Source of the DNA: Mucilaginibacter sp. L3T2-6
Lineage (GTDB): Bacteria; Bacteroidota; Bacteroidia; Sphingobacteriales; Sphingobacteriaceae
Reading direction: 5' to 3'
Length of the DNA: 46,903 bases
Assembly (NCBI RefSeq): GCF_030519355.1
Contig: NZ_JAUMKC010000033.1
Location: forward strand, 1-46,903
Position 1 is the stretch's first letter. Each line of letters begins with the position of its first letter. A program made the translations under genes and the position numbers. The notes beneath the pieces were generated by a model. It was not told the origin of the DNA and did not search any database. It saw only the letters and a list, made by a program, of their open reading frames with translations. Of this stretch, positions 34,401-45,200 are shown piece by piece.

Positions 34401-35135
34401 ATAGGGCTGTATTTCGCAAATCTGTACGTCGGCATGTCTTTCGTGCTTGACAATGTTTCGGGCGAGGCGACGGACAGGACATTTTTATTTGACCCGAGCC
34501 GTATGTCGTTTGATATCAGCCAGAGCAACCCGCGAAAAAACAGTCTGTTCACTAAATTCCCGATCAACCTGTCCGGTTTGATTTACGCCAAAACCGGCGA
34601 AGAGTCGAAACCGTCGGATTTAGGCTATCTGAAAATCGGTATCCGCTCGCCCACAACCATCCCGGGGCAGACACTCATCAACAGGTGGTATTCTTTGCTT
34701 TATAACCTGAACATGGGCAGCATGGGCGCCCTGGCAGCCAAAGCCGGTTTTGTGTCCCAGATATCAACTGCATGGAGCCCTGATACCGCTATTAAACGCC
34801 TTGAAGCCGGGATAAAATTACCTGGTGTGGGCGGACAAAAAACACTCAGCCTGCAAAGTGTGCTAAGCATTAATATACAGAGTTTTACGTTTATCTCGGA
34901 TTATAACGACGCCGAAAAGACTAATCTGGCTTACCTGCTCAAATTTAATAATGTTAAGCTAAGCCTGCTTGGCAAAAAGCTGCCGGGCTCGGCAGACACG
35001 CAGTTCATCTTATTTGGTGATGCAACTGGTGTGGATAAAACAACATTGGCGTGGTATGCCGCTTATTACGCCAAGCCGAAGAAGACCACAGCGGCTATTG
35101 AAGAAACGTCCGATACCGGAATACAAAATATATAA
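31458..35135 (+). CDS. Giant leaderless protein of unknown family (1225 aa), first gene of the unusual locus
   Basis: A 1225-residue protein that I do not recognise. The N-terminus (MITFNRFLDSQLFIVEANTD) has no signal peptide, lipobox or membrane helix. No T9SS-type C-terminal domain is seen; the end is a Lys/Thr/Glu-rich tail (KPKKTTAAIEETSDTG). Composition suggests a mostly beta protein with many Tyr, Phe, Asn and Asp residues, with a Pro-rich turn near 152-166 (YPPYDGAPPPRQP) and recurring strand patterns. There are no cysteine-rich parts, few repeats and no known catalytic motif. The next gene, an EEP-fold nuclease, starts 6 bp after its stop. Upstream spacer 31279-31457 holds only an AT hairpin (31332-31353). 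It could be a structural or delivery component of the locus. Confidence 0.85.
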   Translation: MITFNRFLDSQLFIVEANTDAGFFAYFTSAILDPSITSIDINPSWDDHLGFYVFLKTAPAEADLGKLSAALTTYFGTNYPSPEHTGFAWIDYILETSTIRSGTVLNTLAPEATVTIAEDVSFNFANYSMPLRQSAPVMPVKDNSDNIIAFTCEYPPYDGAPPPRQPYNIQIPLQGTKRGALTGQVSLGDFSTNADTGWNASLYYIINYNSQKVAQNYPLFETSAKDGLQVLFDYVLDPVAPLDPDRSYLAFTGTMFLLKQNNEGSWYIELAGQNALPSYFRTVYGKKVSLAPMTDSDHPPKLVFEELPPADGKPRYYLAPSGDFELVLEDSSASEELVSDYLLCGLSGAESVQFISKSAAFNGSVLRFVPKQNAYAPVFPIVNATVSKPANAWSAANAIELFTRHADAYMRAKASGNKELLGAMQGTQALLDSTYKTSWINIRPNPNPVNTAFDGGVVGLPNDTPVYYSQPNDAALYSHDGIVADVSNEMLQLKNIVAALFPAEVTQSMPVAPYSGVTAGPSFPYSDIQKFEKQVLIAARREAVSSIDISLQMPASLKAGESDNLVTTTPQGLLATVPNFGLNWQSVLLAKSVGKGIPYSLEFAGGVTKELRDVMQSNQMFLVASEAAPLGNFLNKITISDWPFTINVGKGSDQGLFSNVLIFKFAEGSLENRVKDPQSWASPSVFNQNAILVSKWITAYIETAKLNVKTDVRYANFLNIVQNPLWNGIIALKVDIGVENFPDDLKGLLAGINRDEFYAHHFGLEINFIEPDADGQLSLPKSSLFGLIDYVDKDYRTSQDISAHLSGDPMIFSVQEAPSPVTDSNGTRELYDFKVLTLQVVFENSEIKDFVSKIQLTTTAWFDEPGRFQNSNMGDSLGTQTIEFDGSYEKHNGVNTYTFLTQPNQTYKFVPESQTFNYIEIVKAQFYTITDQSEMNGTSDTGDTEIITSRFVFWGYMNFKEIDSFDMFSFGDAAGQIDTHNIGLYFANLYVGMSFVLDNVSGEATDRTFLFDPSRMSFDISQSNPRKNSLFTKFPINLSGLIYAKTGEESKPSDLGYLKIGIRSPTTIPGQTLINRWYSLLYNLNMGSMGALAAKAGFVSQISTAWSPDTAIKRLEAGIKLPGVGGQKTLSLQSVLSINIQSFTFISDYNDAEKTNLAYLLKFNNVKLSLLGKKLPGSADTQFILFGDATGVDKTTLAWYAAYYAKPKKTTAAIEETSDTGIQNI

Positions 35136-35141
35136 TTCCAC

Positions 35142-36239
35142 ATGGCTAACATCACCTTATTACATTGGAATATTGAGACGTTTGGGATTAGAAACGTCAA
35201 TAAGCCCGGCCACCGGGGTAAGTATGACGGCACTAACGGCCCGCATTACGTAACCTACTTTGCGCAATTGGTGCAAAATACAAATGCAAGCATTTTTTGC
35301 ATGATCGAAATAAAAAATAACCTTTCAGGTATTTTGCCCGGAGCAATTATTATACAGCTGAATGCGCTACAGGGCTTTAATGCGGGCAATACGCCCTGGC
35401 GATCTATCACAATTGACAGCGGTAAAAACAGTGAAGCTTACATTATGCTCTACAGAACGGACCGAAATTTCCTTCCGGTCCAGGTTGACGCCGCGGGAAC
35501 TTACACTACCGGCCAAAATACAATACCGATAAATGGCCTCGGACACCAGGATACAGCCGGCAATACAGTGCAATTCCCTTCAAGCTGGGGTAAAACCGGC
35601 GGAAGAAGGCCATTTGTGGTCACTTTCCGCACAACCGATACAAACAACAATTTTTCGGTTATTTCTTATCATGCTATGTTTGGCGCCGCGACTGCCAATG
35701 GTATTTTACGGCTTCCTTCATTAAATTATATTACCCAGTTTAACAATAATCCGACGTACACTGCGATCAACGGCAGCTTGATATCGGGTGATTTTAACGT
35801 TGACTTTATTGGGACAAGTAACATATATTATAATAATCTTACCAACCTGCCATCCACAAATGCAGTGAATGCTAAAACCGTGGTAAAAAACAACCCTCAA
35901 AGCAGCAATGATCCGGCCACATTCCTGGACAGTTCATATGATAACATTTTTCAGAAGGTACCGGGAGGAGGAGTAGCAAACGCAGGTTCTGTTATTAACC
36001 TGATGGTTCAGTCTGCAAATGTGCCATTGCCGGCTTTACCGCCACCAGCGGCGCAACCCGGGGTTGGCAACCTATCGGCAGCTGCCGGTAATTTTGACAT
36101 TCCAACAGCGAATTTTGTAGGAGTAAGCATTGCAAATCCAATCGCGGCACTGCCGCCTACCAATATGGATCAGGCCTGGGGGTTTGTAAGAAAAGTGATT
36201 AGCAACCATTATCCGGTAGTGGTAACAACAACTATTTAA
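35142..36239 (+). CDS. DNase I-fold (EEP superfamily) endonuclease/phosphatase, leaderless
   Basis: A 365-residue protein of the endonuclease/exonuclease/phosphatase superfamily. Motifs in order: LLHWNIETFG (N10), CMIEIKNN (E56), AYIMLYRTDR, VISYHAMFG (H177), SGDFNVDF (D217, N219), SSYDNIF (D267) and a C-terminal SNHYPVVV (H356). The usual Asp before the final His (SDHxPV) is Asn355 here, so the His may not be charge-relayed in the normal way. A Pro/Ala-rich insert (about 296-310) precedes the last strand. There is no signal peptide. It sits between two giant genes, with gaps of 6 and 27 bp. It may be a nuclease cargo, a sphingomyelinase-like enzyme or an inactive binding domain. Confidence 0.82.
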   Translation: MANITLLHWNIETFGIRNVNKPGHRGKYDGTNGPHYVTYFAQLVQNTNASIFCMIEIKNNLSGILPGAIIIQLNALQGFNAGNTPWRSITIDSGKNSEAYIMLYRTDRNFLPVQVDAAGTYTTGQNTIPINGLGHQDTAGNTVQFPSSWGKTGGRRPFVVTFRTTDTNNNFSVISYHAMFGAATANGILRLPSLNYITQFNNNPTYTAINGSLISGDFNVDFIGTSNIYYNNLTNLPSTNAVNAKTVVKNNPQSSNDPATFLDSSYDNIFQKVPGGGVANAGSVINLMVQSANVPLPALPPPAAQPGVGNLSAAAGNFDIPTANFVGVSIANPIAALPPTNMDQAWGFVRKVISNHYPVVVTTTI

Positions 36240-36266
36240 AAAAATTGAACTTATAATGCAGGCAAT

Positions 36267-39200
36267 ATGATGACACTTGAGGAAATATTCGAATTGCTGA
36301 ATGCCAATATTCATGACGGAGTATTAACGCTCTCGCCAGGGTTGATCTCATCGCCTGAAATCGACAAAATATTTGAAGAATATCTGCTTGATAAGGATTT
36401 GATTATTAAGGAGGCGAAAACTCAACTCAATGCGGCCAACGTTACTGTAACAGGTAAGGGCGATTCGATTATCTTCTTCAACACTATAATAAATGCACTC
36501 ACATTTACAGTGAGTTTGGGTGTACCGTCGATGTCCGTTACTGCCTATGCCATCATAAAAGATAAGGATGGGTGGTCTTTTGGACGGAGCTTTCCTGCTA
36601 TTAAAAACAGTAATTGGAGCGGCTTTTTCAACCCTGCGAAACCGGATGAATGGATACAATACATGTTCTTTTACGGAAACGAGGCCGGTACGCTTGATAA
36701 CCCGATGTTCACCCTGGACGAAAACGGGCTAATGTTTACCGGATACTTGATGCTAACCGGTATGTTGGAGTCGCTGGCTTTTCTGTTTAACACTGCCGAC
36801 AGGGTGCAGGTAACAGGTAGTATATCCCTAAATACAGGTAAAGATGGTTACGTTGCGGATGTAGATACAGCGGTGCCTGTGATGAAGCTCGTTGCTGCTA
36901 TTGGCACGGTCAGCCTGCCATTAGGCTCGCTGCCGACCTTTACTCTTGAATTTTCACTGAATTCATTAGCTACAAATTTAGATAAAGGAAATGAAAAAGG
37001 TCGCCCCGTAGCCACGCTGGAGATTTTGATAGAATCGACCATGCCTATAGAAACGATTGATGGTGAAACCGAAACCATAGGCGTTGCAATTGTTGTAGCG
37101 ACACAGTCATCTTCACTTACTATGCGTGCCATCATGCCGGAAACGATTGATGTGGGAATATCTGAAATGATAGCCTTGGCCAATAATGAAAACCTGCTCG
37201 CTATAATGCCGTCAAATATTCCTTTTATTAGCGATTTTGTACTTGCAGACTGGCAGTTGATTTTTGACACCAAAGCTAAAGCAATTACCCAAATAGCCAT
37301 AACTACCGGAACCCGGGATAGCTTTAGCTGGCAGCTTATTCCGAATTTTTTAAGGCTAACATCGGTAGAGATTAACTTTGCAATGTTATATCTTAACGGG
37401 AGGTTCGATCCGTCGGTCGCTATTGAAGGCACTATCACCATTGGCACCGGCGACAGCGCGGTAAACTTTATTATTTCGGCATCGTTCCCCAGCTATGTGT
37501 TTATGGGGGCGCTAGACCCTGAGACGCCTGTCGACTTACGCGGCATATTAATTTACCTGATGGGCGAAGGAATTGCCAACAGCTTGCCAGATACCCTAAA
37601 GCTTGGCATACTTAACATCGTTATCGACCCGAAAAACACTACCTATTCGCTCGAAACCTCCTTAACTACTGATCTTGAAATTCCGGTTGTTATCACGACG
37701 ATCACGGTTACGACGGTGTCATTCAATATCAACTATGTGGCAGGCGTACCTACCGGCAATATAATAGGCGAATTTAAAGTAGGAAAGAAAGACGACGAAC
37801 AAGCGCCCGAAATGTTTGTGTCTGCCGCATACAACGGGCCCGAAGAAGGCTGGGTATTTAGCGGCGGATTGAGCGAAGGCAGCAACATCAGTTTAAAGTA
37901 TCTGATAGAGACCTATCTGCCCGAAGCTTATCACGGTTTTGATGTGGTCGATATTACTATCACCTCATTATTGGTAACGTTTAACCTCGGGCAGCCAAAT
38001 TCTTACAGCTTTAAGCTGGGCGCTAAGTGGCAGCTTGACCTTGGACTGGACGAACTTTTGGTTATCAGCGGTCTTACCGAGATTGACTATACGCCAACTT
38101 CGCTTCAGCCATACAAGGGCTATATCCAGGGAGAAATTAGTTTCGGAAACATTCTTGTAAAGGCACGGGTTGATTTTAAAGGCGCTTATAACGACTATCT
38201 TTTTATACTTAACAATGTATTTGAAGCGAAGCTGACCCACAATACCGAGGGTGACAGTATTATTTGTTTCCAGTTCACTACCGAGACTTCTCTGGGCGAT
38301 ATGATAGCCTGGCTGGTTGGCGCGGCTACCGGCGAAGACATTACATTAACATCGCCGTGGAATGTAATGAACAATATCAAGCTGAAGGACTTTGGCTTCT
38401 CCTTCAATATCACCAAAAACAAGATCGGCCTAAGCTATCGTCCAAGCATCAATTTGGGCTTTATAGATATTAAGGAAATTACACTGTATTACACTTATTA
38501 TCCAAACGATCCTAATAAAAAGCCGCTGGTTGAAATAGCGATCACCGAAGGTTCATTCCTGGGTGGGGCAATGCCGCTGCCGCAGCCATGGAATGTGCTC
38601 GAACCTGAGAAAGCCCCCGCTGTTCCGGGCCAGGGCGAAAACCTGTTCCGGCTCGAGTTCCTGGGCCTGGGACAGCACGTGTCGCTTAAAGACGATCAAA
38701 AGACCCCAGATTCTGTAGCGAAAGCTGTTGATCTGCTTAAGGCTGCGTTTGAAACTACCACCGCTAAGCCCACTAACCCGATTGCCGGTACCGGCCTGAA
38801 ATTTAACAGCTCCAGCAACTGGCTGATAGGTACCCAATTCGTAATAGTAGATTCTTTTGCCATCGGCATTGTATTCTTCGATCCGGACCTGTACGGCCTG
38901 TCGCTGTACGCCAATGGACCGAAAGCTAAGGTGTTCCAGGGCCTTAAATTTGAGATATTGTATAAAAAGGTTTCGGATACCGTGGGCGTTTACCAGGTTT
39001 ACCTGAAGTTACCCGATGCGATAAGGCAGATAGACTTCGGCGCAGTGTCTGTTACGCTGCCCAGCATCAAAATATACATCTACACCAACGGCGACTTTAA
39101 GATCGATCTCGGCTTTCCTGCTAATGATAATTTCTCTGAATCATTCAGTCTGCAAATGCTGCCGTTCATCGGGTCCGGCGGTTTTTATTTCGGTATGCTT

Positions 39201-42200
39201 AGTGCAGAGACAGCCGGGAATGTACCGGCCGCTACCAATGGTAACTTTAGCCCGGTAATTGTATTTGGCCTTGGCTTACGCGTTGGGGTTGGTAAAGAGA
39301 TTAACAAGGGTATACTTAAGGCAGGTATCAGCATTGTTGTCCAGGGTATCTTGGAAGGCACTTTTGCCCAGTTTAATTATTACGATACCACGATAAAAGA
39401 TAACCCTTCCTACTATTATATCCTCGGCAAGCTATCCATTGTCGGCCATGTTTATGGTGCAGTTAATTTCCTGATCATTTCCGCGGAGGTTGACCTTAAG
39501 GTATTCGTTGCCGCGCGCATCGTTTTCCAAAGCTATGAACCTATCCTGATTAATCTGTCGGCAGGAGTGAGCGTGTCGCTAAAAGTGCGGATCAACCTGG
39601 GTATATTCAGCATCAGTATTAGTTTGTCGTTCTCAACCACAATCGAGTTTTCGTTTACTATCGGCTCAAAACAACCAACGCCATGGATTAACAGCAGCAT
39701 GTATGCTACCCATTTCAGGCAGCTTAGCTTAACAGCGCTGGATGATGACACCCAATGCCCTGTTATTCCGCCGATGAATTTTCAGCCGGTTATTCCGCCA
39801 ACCAAAGTGGAGCTGCAGATTACCTATATACCACAGTTTACTGCGGCCACTGATGACACCAACGGACAAAAGGCCCGCGCTGTAGCTATGTTGTATCTCG
39901 AAAGCTCGGTTGATCAGCCATCGGCTAAAAAATCGGTAGTACGAAACGGCGTAGCTGTGGAGGAAGACTATCCGTTTAACAAATTTGCCAAAGGCGCCTT
40001 CCTTTGGGTGTTGGGCGCATACTTTAGCCAGCCAGGCGATGGAGTGCCTGTTCAAACCATACTCGATAAGGAAATCAGTACAGCAGACCTGAACAAAATT
40101 ATATGCTATTTCTCGCAGGACGACCTGGTGGAACCATTTACACTGGATGACGTGTACAAATTCATGGCCGGTTACCTGGATGCAACCGTTATTATCCCGC
40201 CGCGCACAACAGAAGTTGTAGAGGAAACCAGCGTCAGCGTCCTGCCGATGCTGCCGAACCTGATTTTTGAAACGCCCGGGGGAGATATTTATTTCAGCAA
40301 CGAGAAGGCGCAATATACGTATGACCAGGAACAGCTAAGGCTGATACATCAATATTTTAATGAGCTGGCTGTTCGGAACGGGGGAGACGACGATGCTGAA
40401 CAGCAACTGCGCGGCTTTAATGCAGACGATGAAGAACAATCGCTGGCTACTTTTATGCTGATAGACTACATGTCGCTGTTGGCTAAGGAGTCCTGCCAGA
40501 AGGGAATTGACCGGCTTACTGCTTTAGGATACACCGTTGAAGAGGGCGAGAGCATAGATGACATTGTAAACAACAACGCTAATTTTGGGATATCTGCCAT
40601 AGAATTAGCCCACTCCAACCGTACACGTGCCCTGCGAGGGGGTACACAACTCAGCATCAGCCAGTTGAATTATACAGTTAAGCATCACGATACGCTGGAA
40701 TTGCTGAGCAGCCGGTTTAATGTTGAGCAGAACGAAATTCTGCGGGCAAATACTTACCTGCGGCAGCAGGCGGCAAACCCCTGCAGTGCCACACCGATGC
40801 TGCACCAGGTTGAAATGCGGCCGGCTTTTGGAGAAAATAATACCTTGATACCAGGAGCTACTGTAGTTATACCACGCTTTACGCACGTTACGTCTGCCGG
40901 GAACGGCAGTGAAGAAAGCCTGCTTTCAGTGGCACGCCTATACGGAATAGATGTGCTCAGCCTTATTGCCGAAAACACATCGGTTGCCGGGCTGTTCCCC
41001 GCCGGTAAGAAAATACTGGTTCCGTTCGCCGAATCGATGACTGTTGCAGATCTGATCGCTGCGATGGACGAAAATAATGATTTCGAGCAGCTTTCGGGGC
41101 TGTCGGCAAATATTATGCTGCAAGGATTAAGGGTGCCGGTACCTGAAGAAAACTCGGAAATCGGCGAACCGAAAGCGATGTATGAAATATCAGGTCAGCA
41201 AATAGACGCATCGGCTTTAGCCATCGGCCAACAACTCACCTTAAAGCTTGAAAAAAGTTTAGACTGGCTCGGCCTTGGCGCAAAAGGCGGAACAGAGCTG
41301 CCATTCACCTTGCTTCAGGAGGATATAGACGCGCTTGCCGGCCTGGCAGATGCGTCGCTTAAGCCAGATATACTGGAGCTGGCGGCAAACCCGCTTTTTG
41401 ATGTGCAGCCGCGCAAATTCAGCCTGCCCAACAATATTACCTGGCAATCGCCGGCTCCGCTTACCCTTGCGAATGGCGCCAACGGGTTACAGGACACCGT
41501 AGACCCATCTATTTGGGCCTTCCCGGATGATCTTAACGCATTATTAAACGGCTATGATGCTATAGCGCCCAAGGTGCAGCTATTGAAGCAGGTGCAGGAA
41601 ACGAAGACGAAAGCCGGAAAACCGGAGCCGATTGCCGACTATAGCTGGTCGACTACAATAGACGTGCGTTTAACACAGGTTAGGTCGGCTGAAGATCCAA
41701 CGCAGCTGATGCCAAATGTGTATGAACTGCAGGGCATCGACCAGGCATCTATGGGCTTATTGAGAAACCTTTTGGAGTACTATGGCCAAAATCCGGGTAC
41801 GAATATCATTAAGCAGATAGATGTTTTATACAGCAAAGAGCCTGCAAAAGAAGGGCAGACCGAGCCACCATCCGGATTAATGTCAAACGCGCCGGCCAAT
41901 ACCAGCATGTACCTGCTGCAAACCAATTTGTCGACGCTATCCAATCCGCCGCAGTCAGTATCAGCGCTTAAAACGACGACAGCCCCCGGTGTCCAGGAGA
42001 ACCTATTGGGCATGACGCAGATAGATTTCTTGAAATATGCCTGGGAAGCGGCAGTAGTTGGCACCGGGGGCTATTATTTTTATTACCTGATAAAAGACAG
42101 CAAAAACGGCTTGCCGGAATACTTGTTTAATGGCAATACCGATAACATTATTACGCTGGTGGTTACATACAATATTACCAATGATGTATTGTTGAACTTC

Positions 42201-45200
42201 CTCAACAGCGCCGTAATCCGTGACCCGATTAATATACAGGATGAAATATTGTACGTGGAGACGCTTGAGCAGACAGTAGGGGGAATAACTCCGGGAGAAA
42301 AAGACACACTGCAGCAGATAGCTAAACGTTACAGCACATCAGTCAGCAAAATAGCCGTTCAAAATGTGAAGGCTGTTTTCAGGCAAGGAGCACGATTAAA
42401 CATCCCGGCACCGGCTTTAAACGCCAATCAGTTGAAGTATACCGCAGGAGCAGCAGAAACCCTGGAGTCGGTTGCAGAGAAGCACAGTATCAGCATTATT
42501 GCGCTGGCCCATGCGAATAAAAACGTTGGCGGACTGTTCACCGGACCACTGACATTTAATACCAGGATTGAGGTTAAGGTAGCCACCGTTCCGCCGGGTA
42601 ATATTGGCTTTGCAATGAAGCGGAAAAACCCTGCAAAAGTTGACAAGATAGAGCCGGCCGAGCTGAATTTGCAGCAATTATATAACCTGTTAGGTTACAA
42701 TATTGGTGATAACGACGACTTTAATGCAAGCGTACCGGGACTGCCGGTAGCTCCGGGAGACCATAGCTATGTGCCGCCGTCAGACCTCGATAACGTTGAA
42801 CGGCCTTCGGCAGCGGACGATGAGGATTATTTGTACGACAGGATTGTCCCTGTATATCCTTTCGTAAAAACAATGTCGACGCAACCTGTCGGGGATGTGC
42901 CGCCGGAGCAGGAGAACCCATACCGTGCAGTTAGTAAAACCGTGCAGATTGATATGAGATGGCAGGATATTTTTGGAAACCTTACATCGTTTACCAATGT
43001 GGGCGAAACTACTGTACTGCCGCCGCAAAAAATAGGTTATATCGATCCGGTTATTGGTATTAGTTTGTACCCAAGTGTTTCTGCATCGTACATAGTTGAA
43101 AAGAATTCAGAAGACACACCAGCCTTATCCATTACGCTGGCCTTTAATCCAACCAGCTATGTGCCGGTTGAAGCAGGCGACCTAAGCTGGCGGCAGCGGG
43201 CTACCACCGATCGTGAAGCCTATAAACAGATCTACTATCAGCTGATACAGGAAGACATGAAAGTATCGATCAGTAATTCGCTTGAAGGAACTGAAAGTAT
43301 ATCAGCTGTTGAATCAACTGCAAAAGAGACCTTAATTAATATGGTGCTGGCCATTTACCAGTACCTGGGAGAGATACTTGCAGCGGAGCCAGATGCGTAT
43401 GTGTTTTATATTGTAGCGGGTGATGATGAAACATTAGACGAATTAGCGCAGGAGTATGGAACCACGCCGCAGAATATCCGCAGGATAAACCCTTCAATTC
43501 CGCTTGATGGCAAGCTGGTAAATGGCGAAACCATTATTGTGCCTCTTAAACTCATACCGGCAGACCAGATTATTGATACACCGGTAAGCGACAAAAACCC
43601 GGAAAGCCTGTTTGCCCTGGTAACGAGCATCACGCTGTCGCGGGACCTTAACCTGGTCGATGACAACTTTAAAGATGAACCATCGGTACTCTTTTCAACA
43701 TCGGTGCTTGGTCCTAACCTTAAGAAAAATTCGCCGGCCGACAACAGCAATTCTATCACCATACAGCAATTTGCCGAAAAGCTGCAGGACGCGTTTCCTG
43801 AGCTGAAAGCTGCTTCGGGCACGCCACAGATCGGCGTTCAGGACGACGGCGCAATTGAAATTTGGGTAGTTCGTTTCAACGATTCAGCCACCGGCATACA
43901 GTTCTCTGTCACCAATAGCGGCAATCCTTTTTATTTCGCGCTGCTGCCATTGTCAACACACCTGATGTCGAGGGATAAAGTGAAAATATACCCTTATGTA
44001 TCCGGTACGCCGATTTGGGAAATGACACCGGGTGAGGCCGCCTTCAACGGCATCGATATCGAAAAGCTTGCGCAAACCTGCCTGGCTGCCATCGATACCT
44101 TTCTGCAAGCTGATTTTGCCATACCGGCCTGGCAGGTTGAAAACGGGATAAGCGAAAAGGGCGACAAAGTTCCATATCCTTATCAGTCGGTTATCGATAC
44201 CAAGAAAACACTGGCGGATAATATTGTGAAGCATATGGCAACGGTTCTGGAAGATGGCAACGTACCTGGCGCTCAAAACCTGCAAAACGCACAGGAAAGG
44301 CTAAAACAGGAATTGCTTATCAGCCTGTCGAACGCTTACGCTATCGATACGGTGCTGCAGTTTAATGTGGACGTGACCTCGCAATATAAAGATCCTGAGG
44401 CTTTTGCACCAAACCTTTTCGGTAAGGTAGTTGATCCTAACAACACTACGCAAACAGACCAGCAGGCTTATGCATTTTCCACCACGCGATTCTCGCTGGA
44501 AAACTCTGACGGATCTGCAGGCGACCAATCATATCTGACAATCCTGTTCAATTCAAAGAAAGAAAATAACCTGCACCTGGAAAGCGGTTTCTTCCCGATA
44601 GACCTGCAATATCAGATCAATTCTGTAGAGCATAATATTCAGGAGGTAACCAGTATTGACGGTTATAAATCTTCGTCATGGCTAACTTTCATTCTGCCAT
44701 TCAATGGCGTAGACACTGAATTGGGGAGCCTTAAAATACCGGTGCCGTTAAGGGCTTATCCTACTTCGCCGTCACTTACAGCACAAACATTTTCGACGAT
44801 AGGGCAGGACGCCTTGCAGGCTGTAGCCGTAGAAAATAAACTGGAGAAGGCAAAACAATGGGATTATAGCTATACTTATGATTACCTGAGGGCAGATCAG
44901 GATACCATTAATACCGACGTTATTCTGAATGTTCCGCTTGAAACTTTTAGAGCGGCGCGGTTTACTGATGAGGAAGATCCTGATCTGTTTGCCGCATTGC
45001 TTCAGTTTTCTTCAGCTTATACTGGCATACAACGGGATTTTGCGCAGTACCTGCTTGACCAGTCGAACCCGGAATATGCGTACACGGCCATGCAGTCGTT
45101 TGCGTGGCTGGCAGGGCGCGTAGCGGGAGCATGGGGGAAATGGCAGGAAAACCAAAGCTTGTATGGCGATATGGCTGCTGCACAAGCTGAATGTAAATAC

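Noticed and set aside
31458..35135. T9SS-exported surface protein
   Set aside because: There is no signal peptide and no recognisable T9SS C-terminal domain.
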